From: an uncultured Eubacteriales bacterium
GTDB taxonomy: Bacteria; Bacillota; Clostridia; Peptostreptococcales; Anaerovoracaceae
Direction: 5' to 3'
Assembly (NCBI GenBank): GCA_902778585.1
Contig: CACYYD010000006.1
Location: 29,736 to 93,735 of the forward strand
Length of the DNA stretch: 64,000 nt
Positions within the stretch are counted from its first letter, which is position 1. Every line of letters begins with the position of its first letter. A program made the position numbers and the translations under genes. Of this stretch, positions 8,360 to 16,722 are shown in pieces. The notes under the pieces were generated by a model. The model made no database searches and was not told the DNA's origin. It was given only the letters and a program-made list of their open reading frames with translations.

Positions 8360-8848
8360 ATGAAAAAAGTAGGACTTATCATGGGAAGCGACAGCGACCT
8401 GCCTGTAGTGCAGAAGGCTGCCGCGGTACTGAAGGAGCTTGGTATCCCGTACGAGGCGCATGTTTATTCGGCGCACCGCACACCTGCCGAGGCGAGAGAC
8501 TGGTCGCTGGCGGCAAGGAGCGAAGGCTTCGGCGTTATAATCGCCTTCGCCGGCATGGCTGCCCACCTGGCGGGAGCGATAGCCGCAAACACCACGCTCC
8601 CGGTCATCGGAGTGCCATGCCGCGGCGCCGCGCTTGACGGTATGGACGCCCTTCTGTCGACCGTGATGATGCCGAGCGGCATCCCGGTCGCCACGGTCGC
8701 CATCGACGGCGGAAAGAACGCGGCGCTCCTTGCCGCCGAAATGCTCGCGCTGTCGGACGACGATCTGGCTGCAGCGCTCGACGCCCGCCGCGCGGCGGAA
8801 GCGGAAGCTGTACTTGCGAAGGACGCCGGCATCAGTGACCGACTGTAA
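8360..8848 (+). CDS. purE: N5-carboxyaminoimidazole ribonucleotide mutase (PurE)
   Basis: 162 residues. It converts N5-CAIR (class I) or AIR plus CO2 (class II) to CAIR in purine synthesis. The nucleotide loop MGSDSD (8-13), SAHRTP (37-42) and AAHL (67-70) are present, as in class I enzymes. However, the usual GGAAHLPG reads GMAAHLAG (residues 65-72). No purK, the partner of class I PurE, is in the window. The C-terminus is Ala-rich and helical (LDARRAAEAEAVLAKDAG). A GGAGGG ribosome binding site precedes the ATG. First enzyme gene of the purine operon. Confidence 0.92.
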   Translation: MKKVGLIMGSDSDLPVVQKAAAVLKELGIPYEAHVYSAHRTPAEARDWSLAARSEGFGVIIAFAGMAAHLAGAIAANTTLPVIGVPCRGAALDGMDALLSTVMMPSGIPVATVAIDGGKNAALLAAEMLALSDDDLAAALDARRAAEAEAVLAKDAGISDRL

Positions 8849-8896
8849 TATTCATACAGCGTAATCAGGCAAGGCACTTATTGATTAGTTAGTTCA

Positions 8897-9056
8897 GAGG
8901 CTTAAATGTGCGGCGGCCGGAGACTCTGCGGCAGCCGGCACTTAGCGATTGGCGAGCAGCACTACTGAATGATGCTGCGAAGACAGAGCTTAGTACCGCT
9001 GCGTATAGCCGCAGCGAGGCGGGAGCCGTGCTCCGGAAGCGGCACATTTAAGCCTC
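8897..9056 (+). ncRNA. Structured RNA between purE and purC, possibly 6S RNA
   Basis: A perfect 15-bp inverted repeat (8897-8911 with 9042-9056) closes a ~160-nt region. Inside it, CCGGAG (8917-8922) pairs with CTCCGG (9031-9036), GCAGCA (8956-8961) with TGCTGC (8973-8978), and CGCTGCG (8997-9003) with CGCAGCG (9010-9016). A long closing helix, a large internal loop with a small hairpin on its 3' strand and an apical arm resemble 6S RNA. 6S genes next to pur genes are known in some bacteria (near purK in marine cyanobacteria). A pur-operon leader element or another RNA class is possible. Confidence 0.5.
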
Positions 9057-9093
9057 AAGTAAAATAAAGAGTATGTATAAAGGAGGACTAAAG

Positions 9094-9777
9094 GTGAAGC
9101 TGGTCTATACAGGCAAAACAAAGAACGTATTCGAACTCGACAACGGCAACTATCTGCTGAAGTTCAAGGACGATGTAACAGGCAAGGACGGAAAGTTTGA
9201 TCCGGGCGAAAACCAGGTAGGACTTACCATCGAGGGAGTGGGAGATTTCAACCTCCGCATGACCGATTACTTCTTCAGCAAGATCAACGAGGCGGGCATC
9301 AGGACTCACTTCGTAAAGGCGAACTTCGAAGACACAACAATGGAAGTAAAACCGGCCAAGGTGTTCGGACACGGACTCGAGGTCATCTGCAGACTCAAGG
9401 CAGTAGGAAGCTTCATCAAGAGATACGGCGAGTACATCGAGCCGGGCACGGATCTTCCTTATTATGTAGAGACTACATTCAAGAACGACGCTCTCGGCGA
9501 CCCGCTGGTAACAAAGGACGGACTGGTCGTTCTCGGCGTAATGACAGAAGAACAGTATGACGACCTCAGAGCCATGACTCAGCAGATCACAAAGATCGTT
9601 GCTGACGACATGAAGGAAAAGGGACTCGACCTCTACGACATCAAGTTTGAGTTCGGTTACGACGCAGACGGCAAGGTAATGCTGATCGACGAGATCGCAT
9701 CCGGCAACATGCGCGTATACAAGGACGGAGAATACGTTGAGCCGCTCGCACTCAATGAACTGTTTTTCGCAGAATAA
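9094..9777 (+). CDS. purC: SAICAR synthetase
   Basis: 227 residues from the GTG at 9094. It joins CAIR and aspartate using ATP. The motifs [11 protein letters not shown] (N-terminal), [18 protein letters not shown] and [10 protein letters not shown] are typical of PurC. An in-frame ATG exists at 9073, but the strong AGGAGG (9081-9086) lies downstream of that ATG and 7 nt before the GTG, so the GTG is the likelier start and gives the usual protein start KLVYTGKTK. It follows the structured RNA and precedes purF by 24 nt. Confidence 0.95.
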   Translation: MKLVYTGKTKNVFELDNGNYLLKFKDDVTGKDGKFDPGENQVGLTIEGVGDFNLRMTDYFFSKINEAGIRTHFVKANFEDTTMEVKPAKVFGHGLEVICRLKAVGSFIKRYGEYIEPGTDLPYYVETTFKNDALGDPLVTKDGLVVLGVMTEEQYDDLRAMTQQITKIVADDMKEKGLDLYDIKFEFGYDADGKVMLIDEIASGNMRVYKDGEYVEPLALNELFFAE

Positions 9778-9801
9778 TAAGGAGAACAGGAAAGGGTTTA
9801 T

Positions 9802-11232
9802 ATGGGCGGATTTTTCGGAATAACCTCTAAAGAAAACTGCATACTGGACGTCTATTTCGGCGTCGATTACCATTCCCACCTCGGCACCCGCCGGGGCGGT
9901 TTGGCTTCATACGACAATGAGACGGGCTTCCAGCGCGAGATACACAATATCGAGAACGCTCCTTTCAGGACCAAGTTCGAAGGCATACTCGGCAAGATGA
10001 AAGGCACGGCGGCGATCGGCTGCATAAGCGACATGGATCCGCAGCCGCTGCTCTTCCGCTCGGTGTCGGGCACTTACGCCATCAGCACCGTCGGCATCAT
10101 CAACAACGTCGATGAGATCATAGACATGGTCCTCAGGGGCTCGCACGGCCACCTCGAGGCGAAGACGGGCGGACGCATCAACCAGACAGAGCTCGTCGCG
10201 GCACTCATCTCCGAGAAGGACGACCTCATCGAAGGCATCAGATACGCTCAGGAGAAGATCGACGGCACTGCGGCGATTCTCGTCCTCAAGGAGGGCGGGA
10301 GCATAGTCGCGGCGCGTGACCTCAAGGGCAGACTGCCTATGAGCGTTGCGACAGCTGAGAACGCGTCAGCCGTGAGCTTTGAGTCGTTTGCGCTTCTCAA
10401 GGCGGGCTTCGAGGACTTCAGGGATCTCGGTCCGGGCGAGATAGTCGAACTCACGCCGGGCGGCTGCACCCAGCTCATGCCTCCGGGAGACGAGATGAAG
10501 ATCTGCGCCTTCCTCTGGAGCTACTACGGCTACCCGACCACGACCTACGAGGGCGTCAACGTCGAAGTGATGCGCTACAACAACGGCCGCATCATGGCCA
10601 GAAACGATATCGAGAACGGCTTCGACATCTCCAAGGTCGACTACGTGGGCGGAGTTCCGGACAGCGGCACACCGCACGCGATAGGCTACTCCAACGAGAC
10701 GCACAGGCCGTTCGCGAGGGCGTTCATAAAGTACACTCCGACCTGGTCGAGAAGCTTCATGCCGACGACCCAGCAGGAGCGCAACAAGGTGGCGAAGATG
10801 AAGCAGATCCCGGTGACCGAGCTCATCAAGGGAAAGAACCTGCTCTTCGTGGACGACTCGATCGTACGCGGCACGCAGCTCCGCGAGACCGTGGAATTCC
10901 TCTACGGCAACGGCGCCGAGGCGGTCCACATGAGATCGGCCTGCCCGCCTATCATGTACGGGTGCAAGTACCTCAACTTCTCGCGCAACAACAGCGAGAT
11001 GGACCTTCTTTCGAGGAGGGTCATCGTAGAACTCGAGGGTGAAGAAGGACTTGAACATATCGACGAATACGCCGACGCTTCGACGGAGCGTGGCAAAAAG
11101 ATGCGCAAGGTGATCGCCGAGAAGATGGGCTTCGAGACGCTGGAATTCCAGACGCTCGAGGGCGTCATCGAGGCGATAGGACTGCCGTCGTGCAAGCTCT
11201 GCAAGTATTGCTGGACAGGGCGCGAGGACTAG
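9802..11232 (+). CDS. purF: PurF-like amidophosphoribosyltransferase lacking the N-terminal catalytic Cys
   Basis: 476 residues, close to normal PurF length. The protein starts MGGFFGITSKENC, where active PurF carries Cys as the first mature residue (C-G-x-F/V-G). Gly2 therefore replaces the glutaminase nucleophile, and no alternative upstream start supplies it. Other N-terminal Ntn features (GTRRGG, the TVGIINN segment) are kept. The phosphoribosyltransferase half is intact, with the PRPP loop LLFVDDSIVRGTQ and RSACPP. The C-terminus has a Cys cluster (PSCKLCKYCW). It may use free ammonia or another amidotransferase partner, or have changed function. It is located in the middle of the purine operon. 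Confidence 0.8.
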   Translation: MGGFFGITSKENCILDVYFGVDYHSHLGTRRGGLASYDNETGFQREIHNIENAPFRTKFEGILGKMKGTAAIGCISDMDPQPLLFRSVSGTYAISTVGIINNVDEIIDMVLRGSHGHLEAKTGGRINQTELVAALISEKDDLIEGIRYAQEKIDGTAAILVLKEGGSIVAARDLKGRLPMSVATAENASAVSFESFALLKAGFEDFRDLGPGEIVELTPGGCTQLMPPGDEMKICAFLWSYYGYPTTTYEGVNVEVMRYNNGRIMARNDIENGFDISKVDYVGGVPDSGTPHAIGYSNETHRPFARAFIKYTPTWSRSFMPTTQQERNKVAKMKQIPVTELIKGKNLLFVDDSIVRGTQLRETVEFLYGNGAEAVHMRSACPPIMYGCKYLNFSRNNSEMDLLSRRVIVELEGEEGLEHIDEYADASTERGKKMRKVIAEKMGFETLEFQTLEGVIEAIGLPSCKLCKYCWTGRED

Positions 11233-11295
11233 ACAAAGAAACGGACAAGGACGCAGAGAACAGTTATCGCATATAGAGACAGAAGCGGGTGAAAA

Positions 11296-12360
11296 ATGAT
11301 AAACAATTCATCATCAAACAGTTATAAGGCGGCGGGAGTAGACATCACAGCGGGATATAAGGCTGTCGAACTCATGAAGGGCCACATCGCGAGGACAGTG
11401 ACCCCGGGAGTCATGGGCCAGGTCGGCGGATTCGGCGGACTCTTTGAGCTCGACCTCGAAGGAATAAACAAGCCGGTGCTGGTAAGCGGAACTGACGGCG
11501 TAGGCACAAAGCTTAAGCTCGCCTTCATGCTCGACAAGCACGACACAATCGGTATCGACTGCGTTGCGATGTGCGTGAACGACGTCATCTGCGTAGGCGC
11601 GAAACCGCTCTTCTTCCTCGACTACATCGCTTGCGGAAAGAACGTTCCGGAGAGGATAGAGCAGATCGTCTCGGGCGTATGCGAAGGCTGCGTACAGTCC
11701 GGAGCCGCGCTCATCGGAGGCGAGACTGCCGAGATGCCGGGCTTCTATCCGGTGAACGAGTATGACCTCGCGGGATACTGCACGGGCGTTGTCGACAAGG
11801 ACCGCATGATCGACAGCAGCCGCATGGAAGCGGGCGACGTGATCATCGCTCTTCCGTCGAGCGGCGTGCATTCGAACGGGTTCTCGCTGGTCCGCAGGGT
11901 ATTCGCACTTGACGGCAAGCCTGACCTCATGGCGATGAAGGCGCAGAATATGGAGCTGGGCGGAAGGTCGCTCGCAGACACACTGCTTGAGCCTACCAAG
12001 ATCTACGTTAAGCCGGTCCTGGCTCTCATAGACAAGCTGGGGCACGAGAAGATCAAGGGCATCTCGCATATCACGGGCGGAGGATTCTACGAGAACATCC
12101 CTCGCTCTATACCTGACGGTCTGTCCGCGGTCATAGTCCGCAAGGCCGTAAAGGTGCTGCCTATCTTCAATCTCATCGCGGCTGTCGGAGCCATCGACGA
12201 GAGGGACATGTTCAACACCTTCAACATGGGAGTCGGCATGACAATAATCGTGCCGCGCGACGACGCTCAGACGGCGCTCGAGACTCTTAAGGAGAACGGC
12301 GAGGACGCATACCTCATCGGCGAGATCGTCCGCGGAACTGAAAAAATCCAGATCATATAA
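11296..12360 (+). CDS. purM: Phosphoribosylformylglycinamidine cyclo-ligase (AIR synthetase)
   Basis: 354 residues, full length. It closes the imidazole ring of AIR using ATP. The signature segments KAAGVDITAGYKAVELMK, LVSGTDGVGTKLK, GIDCVAMCVNDVICVGAKPLFFLDY and GGETAEMPGFY are all present, as is HITGGGFYENIPR. Operon position is between purF (63 nt upstream) and purN (59 nt downstream). Confidence 0.97.
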   Translation: MINNSSSNSYKAAGVDITAGYKAVELMKGHIARTVTPGVMGQVGGFGGLFELDLEGINKPVLVSGTDGVGTKLKLAFMLDKHDTIGIDCVAMCVNDVICVGAKPLFFLDYIACGKNVPERIEQIVSGVCEGCVQSGAALIGGETAEMPGFYPVNEYDLAGYCTGVVDKDRMIDSSRMEAGDVIIALPSSGVHSNGFSLVRRVFALDGKPDLMAMKAQNMELGGRSLADTLLEPTKIYVKPVLALIDKLGHEKIKGISHITGGGFYENIPRSIPDGLSAVIVRKAVKVLPIFNLIAAVGAIDERDMFNTFNMGVGMTIIVPRDDAQTALETLKENGEDAYLIGEIVRGTEKIQII

Positions 12361-12373
12361 AAATAGATATTGA

Positions 12374-12409
12374 CCGCATATTTGTTATATAATTTTACTG
12401 GATATGCGG
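12374..12409 (+). promoter_or_regulatory. Inverted repeat covering the purN ribosome binding site
   Basis: CCGCATAT (12374-12381) is complementary to ATATGCGG (12402-12409), and the second arm runs into the GGAGG Shine-Dalgarno of purN. Folding would mask the site, so translation of purN could be modulated. The loop contains a TATAAT (12388-12393) that may instead be a weak internal promoter. Confidence 0.35.
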
Positions 12410-12419
12410 AGGTCTAATT

Positions 12420-13043
12420 ATGGCAGACAAAGCAAGGATAGCCGTTATGGTAAGCGGCGGAGGCACCAACCTGCAGGCACTCATAGATGCGCAGAATTCG
12501 GGCCTCATCGAAAAAGGTGAAATAGTGCTCGTCATCTCCAACAGGGAGGAGGCGTATGCGGCAGAACGTGCCCGCAAGGCAGGCATCGAGACGCATGTGG
12601 TAACGCGCAAGGCGAACGGAGGCCAGGAGGGCTTCGAGAAGGTGTGCATGGAGCTTATCGACTCCAGGGACGTCGATCTTATCGTGCTCGCGGGCTTCCT
12701 TACCATACTCAGCAAGGACTTCGTTACGCACTACGAGCACAGGATAATCAACATACACCCGGCGCTCATCCCTTCATTCTGCGGGGACGGGTTCTACGGG
12801 ATCAAGCCGCACATCGCCGCGCTCGAAAGGGGCGTCAAGGTGACCGGTGCGACTGTACATTATGTCAATGAGATCGCCGACGGAGGAGAGATCATAGCCC
12901 AGAAGGCGGTCAATGTAGAAGAAGGGGATACACCTGAGATACTGCAGAGGCGCGTCATGGAGCAGGCTGAATGGCTCATTCTGCCGGTGGCTGTGGCGAA
13001 GATCTGCCGCAGGATAGTAAAGGAGAGAAATGGACGTATATAA
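12420..13043 (+). CDS. purN: Phosphoribosylglycinamide formyltransferase
   Basis: 207 residues. It transfers formyl from 10-formyl-THF to GAR. It contains the N-terminal MVSGGGTNLQALIDA loop, the catalytic core NIHPALIPSF (Asn and His of the active site) and the Asp-containing NEIADGGEIIAQ stretch. It overlaps the start of the IMP cyclohydrolase gene by 14 nt, indicating translational coupling. Confidence 0.96.
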   Translation: MADKARIAVMVSGGGTNLQALIDAQNSGLIEKGEIVLVISNREEAYAAERARKAGIETHVVTRKANGGQEGFEKVCMELIDSRDVDLIVLAGFLTILSKDFVTHYEHRIINIHPALIPSFCGDGFYGIKPHIAALERGVKVTGATVHYVNEIADGGEIIAQKAVNVEEGDTPEILQRRVMEQAEWLILPVAVAKICRRIVKERNGRI

Positions 13044-13800
13044 AGTCAGCAGATTTGACGAAGCGGTCAGGGGCAATGCGTACCCGGGCCGCGGGATCAT
13101 AGCCGGCCAGTCCAGCGATGGCACCAAGGCTGTCATCGCATATTTTATTATGGGACGTTCGGCAAATTCGAGAAACCGCGTATTCACCGTGAAGGACGGA
13201 GCAGTATTCACTGAGCCGTTCGACGCTTCGAAGGTGGAGGACCCGAGCCTCATCATCTATGCGGCGGTAAGGGAATACGAAAACCACCTCATAGTCACGA
13301 ACGGCGACCAGACCGACACTGTTTACGAGGGGCTCGCCGCGGGCAAGTCATTCTACGAGGCGCTCGAGTCCAGGTGCTTTGAGCCGGACGCGCCGAACTT
13401 CACTCCGCGCATAAGCGCCGAGGTTGTGTTCGGAGAAGGCTGCGGCGCATGTGACGGCGCGGACGCAGGCGCGGCTGCAAGTTCGGCTGCGGCTTTCAAA
13501 TACAGGATGAGCATACTCAAGAGCGCGGACGCCGAGGGAAGCGCCTGCAACAGATTCGGCTACGACTACGCGCCGAAGGCAGGTGTGGGACACTTCATCC
13601 ACACATATGAGTGCGACGGCAATCCGCTTCCTACATTCCAGGGAGAGCCGGAGCGCGTCGCGGTGCCTGATGACATAGACGCGTTCACGGATGAGATCTG
13701 GAACGCACTCGACGCTGACAATAAGATCTCGCTGTACGTCAGATATACTGACCTGGCGAGCGGCGAGTGCGAGAGCCGGCTGATCAATAAAAACAGCTGA
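13030..13800 (+). CDS. purO: Archaeal-type IMP cyclohydrolase
   Basis: 256 residues. It resembles the PurO/IMP_cyclohyd family, first described in archaea, which closes the inosine ring from FAICAR. The features are the N-terminal GNAYPGRGI and IAYFIMGRSANSRNRVF, then YAAVREYENHLIVTNGDQTD. It replaces the MGS-like cyclohydrolase half of bacterial PurH, which is absent from the transformylase gene next to it. It overlaps purN and is followed by a 39-nt TTGACGCA dyad. An Ala/Gly/Cys-rich insertion lies at about residues 137-157. Confidence 0.88.
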   Translation: MDVYKVSRFDEAVRGNAYPGRGIIAGQSSDGTKAVIAYFIMGRSANSRNRVFTVKDGAVFTEPFDASKVEDPSLIIYAAVREYENHLIVTNGDQTDTVYEGLAAGKSFYEALESRCFEPDAPNFTPRISAEVVFGEGCGACDGADAGAAASSAAAFKYRMSILKSADAEGSACNRFGYDYAPKAGVGHFIHTYECDGNPLPTFQGEPERVAVPDDIDAFTDEIWNALDADNKISLYVRYTDLASGECESRLINKNS

Positions 13801-13822
13801 TGAGGGCCTGGCGGCCGACGGA

Positions 13823-13861
13823 TTGACGCAAAAACAGCAAGAGATGGCGCGCTTGCGTCAA
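13823..13861. repeat. Single TTGACGCA/TGCGTCAA dyad
   Basis: TTGACGCA (13823-13830) and TGCGTCAA (13854-13861) are perfectly complementary 8-nt ends around a 23-nt interior, 39 nt in all. The same arms occur in the array at 26564-26867. It lies inside the purine operon between purO and the transformylase gene. Confidence 0.75.
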
Positions 13862-13925
13862 CGTTGCCGCAGAAATAAAGAAAAGGCCGGCCTTAAAGAG
13901 AAAAAGAGAAGGGAATAGACGGAAG

Positions 13926-15110
13926 ATGAACGAATTCGAACTGAAATACGGATGCAATCCGAATCAGAAACCGGCACGGATCTATATGGAGGGCGGCGCC
14001 GAGCTGCCACTCGAGGTCCTGAATGGAAGGCCGGGATACATAAACTTTCTTGACGCGCTGAACTCGTGGCAGCTCGTCCGAGAGCTTAAGGAAGCTCTCG
14101 GTCTGCCGGCTGCCGCATCCTTCAAGCACGTCAGTCCGGCAGGCGCCGCCGTTGGGCTGCCGCTTACGGATAAGATGAAGAAGGCCTGCTTCGTCGACGA
14201 CATCGCAGGCCTCGACGCTTCCCCTCTCGCATGCGCATACGCACGCGCCAGGGGAACCGACCGTATGTGCTCCTTCGGAGACTGGATCGCTCTGTCAGAT
14301 GTATGCGACGAGACCACCGCGCGCATCATCAAGCGCGAGGTCTCGGACGGAGTCATCGCGCCGGGATATACAGACGAGGCGCTCGAGCTCCTGAAGCAGA
14401 AGAAAAAGGGCGGATACAACATCGTCAAGATCGATCCTGACTACATGCCTCCTGAAAAGGAGACCAAGCAGGTATTCGGCGTCACATTCGAGCAGGGCCA
14501 CAACTTCTTTAAGATCGACCGCGAGCTTCTCTCCAACGTTGTAACGGAGAAGAAGGACCTCCCTGAGGAGGCGGTCCGCGACCTCATAGTCGCGCTCATT
14601 ACCCTCAAGTACACCCAGTCGAATTCGGTCTGCTACGCGCACGACGGCCAGGCGATAGGCGTCGGCGCGGGCCAGCAGTCAAGGGTGCACTGCACGAGGC
14701 TCGCGGGCGGCAAGGCAGACACATGGTTCCTGCGCATGCACGACAAAGTGCTGAACCTGCCGTTCAAAGATGAGATCAAGCGTCCTGACAGAGACAATGT
14801 CATCGACGCATACATAAACAGGAATGAAGAGGACTGCTGCGCAGACGGCGTCTGGCAGAAGTACTTCACCGAGCAGCCGGAGCGCTTCACGGACGAAGAG
14901 CAGAGGGCTTACCTCGACTCGATCAGCGGTGTGTCCTGCGGATCGGACGCCTTCTTCCCGTTCTTCGACAACGTTCAGAGAGCGGCTGCATCGGGCGTAA
15001 GCTACATCGCCCAGCCGGGAGGCTCTATCAGAGACGACGCTGTCATCGACTGCTGCAACAAACTTGGCATCGCAATGGCGTTCACCGGCATGCGTTTGTT
15101 CCATCACTGA
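13926..15110 (+). CDS. purH: Stand-alone AICAR transformylase (PurH C-terminal type)
   Basis: 394 residues. It corresponds to the transformylase part of PurH only and begins NEFELKYGCNPNQKPAR. The characteristic FKHVSPAGAAVG (Lys-His pair, ~66-76) and TQSNSVCYAHDGQAIGVGAGQQSR segments are present. The N-terminal MGS-like IMP cyclohydrolase domain is missing; the neighbouring purO supplies that step. The pathway end is thus split over two genes. The 5' gap holds the 39-nt dyad and the 3' gap a four-dyad array. Confidence 0.93.
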   Translation: MNEFELKYGCNPNQKPARIYMEGGAELPLEVLNGRPGYINFLDALNSWQLVRELKEALGLPAAASFKHVSPAGAAVGLPLTDKMKKACFVDDIAGLDASPLACAYARARGTDRMCSFGDWIALSDVCDETTARIIKREVSDGVIAPGYTDEALELLKQKKKGGYNIVKIDPDYMPPEKETKQVFGVTFEQGHNFFKIDRELLSNVVTEKKDLPEEAVRDLIVALITLKYTQSNSVCYAHDGQAIGVGAGQQSRVHCTRLAGGKADTWFLRMHDKVLNLPFKDEIKRPDRDNVIDAYINRNEEDCCADGVWQKYFTEQPERFTDEEQRAYLDSISGVSCGSDAFFPFFDNVQRAAASGVSYIAQPGGSIRDDAVIDCCNKLGIAMAFTGMRLFHH

Positions 15111-15116
15111 CAGATA

Positions 15117-15370
15117 TTGTGTATTTATCGAGCAAAAGCAGCGAGAAATACACAAAATCCTTCTCTGAAAGCGGAAATGCGGCATAAAAATGAGAAAATT
15201 GTGTAGATTTCGATATTTTTACCGAAAAATACACAGAATCTCAAAAATATTGTGTATTTTACAGTTTAAATCATGCAATTCTACACATAATCGACTTTTT
15301 AGGAGCGAAAAACCGCTGATAACAACCGAAATTGTGTATTTTACGGAGTTGGTTTTGAAATAATACACAA
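15117..15370. repeat. Array 1 of TGTGTA/TACACA dyads
   Basis: This 334-nt gap in the purine operon holds four dyads. TGTGTA starts at 15118, 15200, 15251 and 15333; TACACA starts at 15149, 15230, 15282 and 15364. Each pair is ~31 nt apart, start to start. The intervals between successive TGTGTA boxes are 82, 51 and 82 nt. Interiors are AT-rich and differ from unit to unit. The same layout recurs at 32056-32310. If transcribed, each could form a short 7-10 bp stem with a long loop. Confidence 0.8.
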
Positions 15371-15444
15371 GTACCATGAAAAGAGCACCTCTGTAAGGAT
15401 GAAAAACCGGTGAGAGCAGTAAAGGCGACTGGAGGGAGCACAAA

Positions 15445-16710
15445 ATGAATATACTGGTAATAGGAGGCGGCGGGCGCGAGCACGCCATCATCAAAAAACT
15501 CAGGGAGAACGCCGGGGTGGAAAAGATCTGGGCGCTTCCGGGAAACGGCGGCATCGCTGCCGACGCGGAGTGCTTCCCGGTGAAGGCCACGGACATCGAG
15601 GGCATCAAGGCTTTCGCGAAGGAGCATAAGCCGGACTACGCTGTCGTGGCTCCGGATGATCCGCTCGTTATGGGCTGCGTCGACGAGCTCACAAACCTCG
15701 GCATACCGTGCTTCGGACCGAATGCCGCGGCGGCTGTCATCGAGGGCAGCAAGGTCTTCTCCAAGAATCTCATGAAGAAATACGGGATACCGACCGCGCG
15801 CTACCAGACTTTCGACGACATGGGCGACGCGCTCTACTACCTTGAGAGCGCTCCGGTGCCGACGGTCATAAAGGCCGATGGTCTGGCGCTCGGAAAGGGC
15901 GTCATCATCGCTGAGACACGCGAAGAAGCCATGGACGCGGTAAGGTCGATGATGGCCGACCACAAATTCGGCGAGAGCGGCGACCGCATAGTCATCGAGG
16001 AGTTCCTCGAAGGACCTGAGGTATCCGTGCTCTCGTTCACCGACGGCAAGACTGTTGTCCCGATGGTCAGCTCGATGGACCACAAGCGCGCAGGCGACGG
16101 CGACACAGGCCTCAACACCGGAGGCATGGGAACGGTAGCTCCGAACCCGTACTATACAGACGAGGTGGCGGCGCGCTGCATGGAAGAGATATTCATCCCT
16201 ACCATGAACGCGATGAACGCGGAGGGCCGCACCTTCAAGGGCTGCCTCTACTTCGGCCTCATGGTCACTGCCGACGGCCCGAAGGTGATCGAGTACAACT
16301 GCAGGTTTGGCGATCCTGAGACACAGGTCGTTCTGCCGCTTCTGGACAGCGACCTCCTGACTATAATGCAGGCGGTCACAGAAGAGAGGCTCGCGGATGT
16401 CGAAGTGAAGTGGAAGGACGGCAGCGCATGTTGTGTAGTCGCCGCTTCGGACGGATATCCGGTGAGCTACCAGAAGGGTTACGAGATAGATATACCGGAT
16501 GATGTTCTTCCGCACGTATATGTTGCCGGCGCGGCGCTTGAAGACGGCGAACTGGTCACATCGGGCGGACGCGTTCTCGGAGTCACGGCGGTCGCGCCGA
16601 CTCTGGCTGAGGCGGTCGAGGAATCCTATGATATGCTCGACAGAATAGAATTCGCAAACAAATATTACAGGGTAGATATAGGACAGAGAGCTTTGAAGGC
16701 TCTCAGATAA
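15445..16710 (+). CDS. purD: Phosphoribosylamine-glycine ligase
   Basis: 421 residues, ATP-grasp enzyme that makes GAR. It starts NILVIGGGGREHAI and contains LPGNGGIAADAE, the ATP-binding PTVIKADGLALGKGVIIAET and the metal site YNCRFGDPETQVVLPLL. An agGGAGGG-type site precedes the ATG. It follows dyad array 1 and is 12 nt upstream of purL. Confidence 0.97.
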   Translation: MNILVIGGGGREHAIIKKLRENAGVEKIWALPGNGGIAADAECFPVKATDIEGIKAFAKEHKPDYAVVAPDDPLVMGCVDELTNLGIPCFGPNAAAAVIEGSKVFSKNLMKKYGIPTARYQTFDDMGDALYYLESAPVPTVIKADGLALGKGVIIAETREEAMDAVRSMMADHKFGESGDRIVIEEFLEGPEVSVLSFTDGKTVVPMVSSMDHKRAGDGDTGLNTGGMGTVAPNPYYTDEVAARCMEEIFIPTMNAMNAEGRTFKGCLYFGLMVTADGPKVIEYNCRFGDPETQVVLPLLDSDLLTIMQAVTEERLADVEVKWKDGSACCVVAASDGYPVSYQKGYEIDIPDDVLPHVYVAGAALEDGELVTSGGRVLGVTAVAPTLAEAVEESYDMLDRIEFANKYYRVDIGQRALKALR

Positions 16711-16722
16711 AAGGAGCAGAGA

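Noticed and set aside
13926..15110. Bifunctional PurH
   Set aside because: The N-terminal MGS-like IMP cyclohydrolase domain is missing; only the transformylase part is encoded.
15117..15370. CRISPR array
   Set aside because: Conserved words are short complementary ends, not identical direct repeats of 24-40 nt; interior lengths include conserved structure and there are no cas genes.
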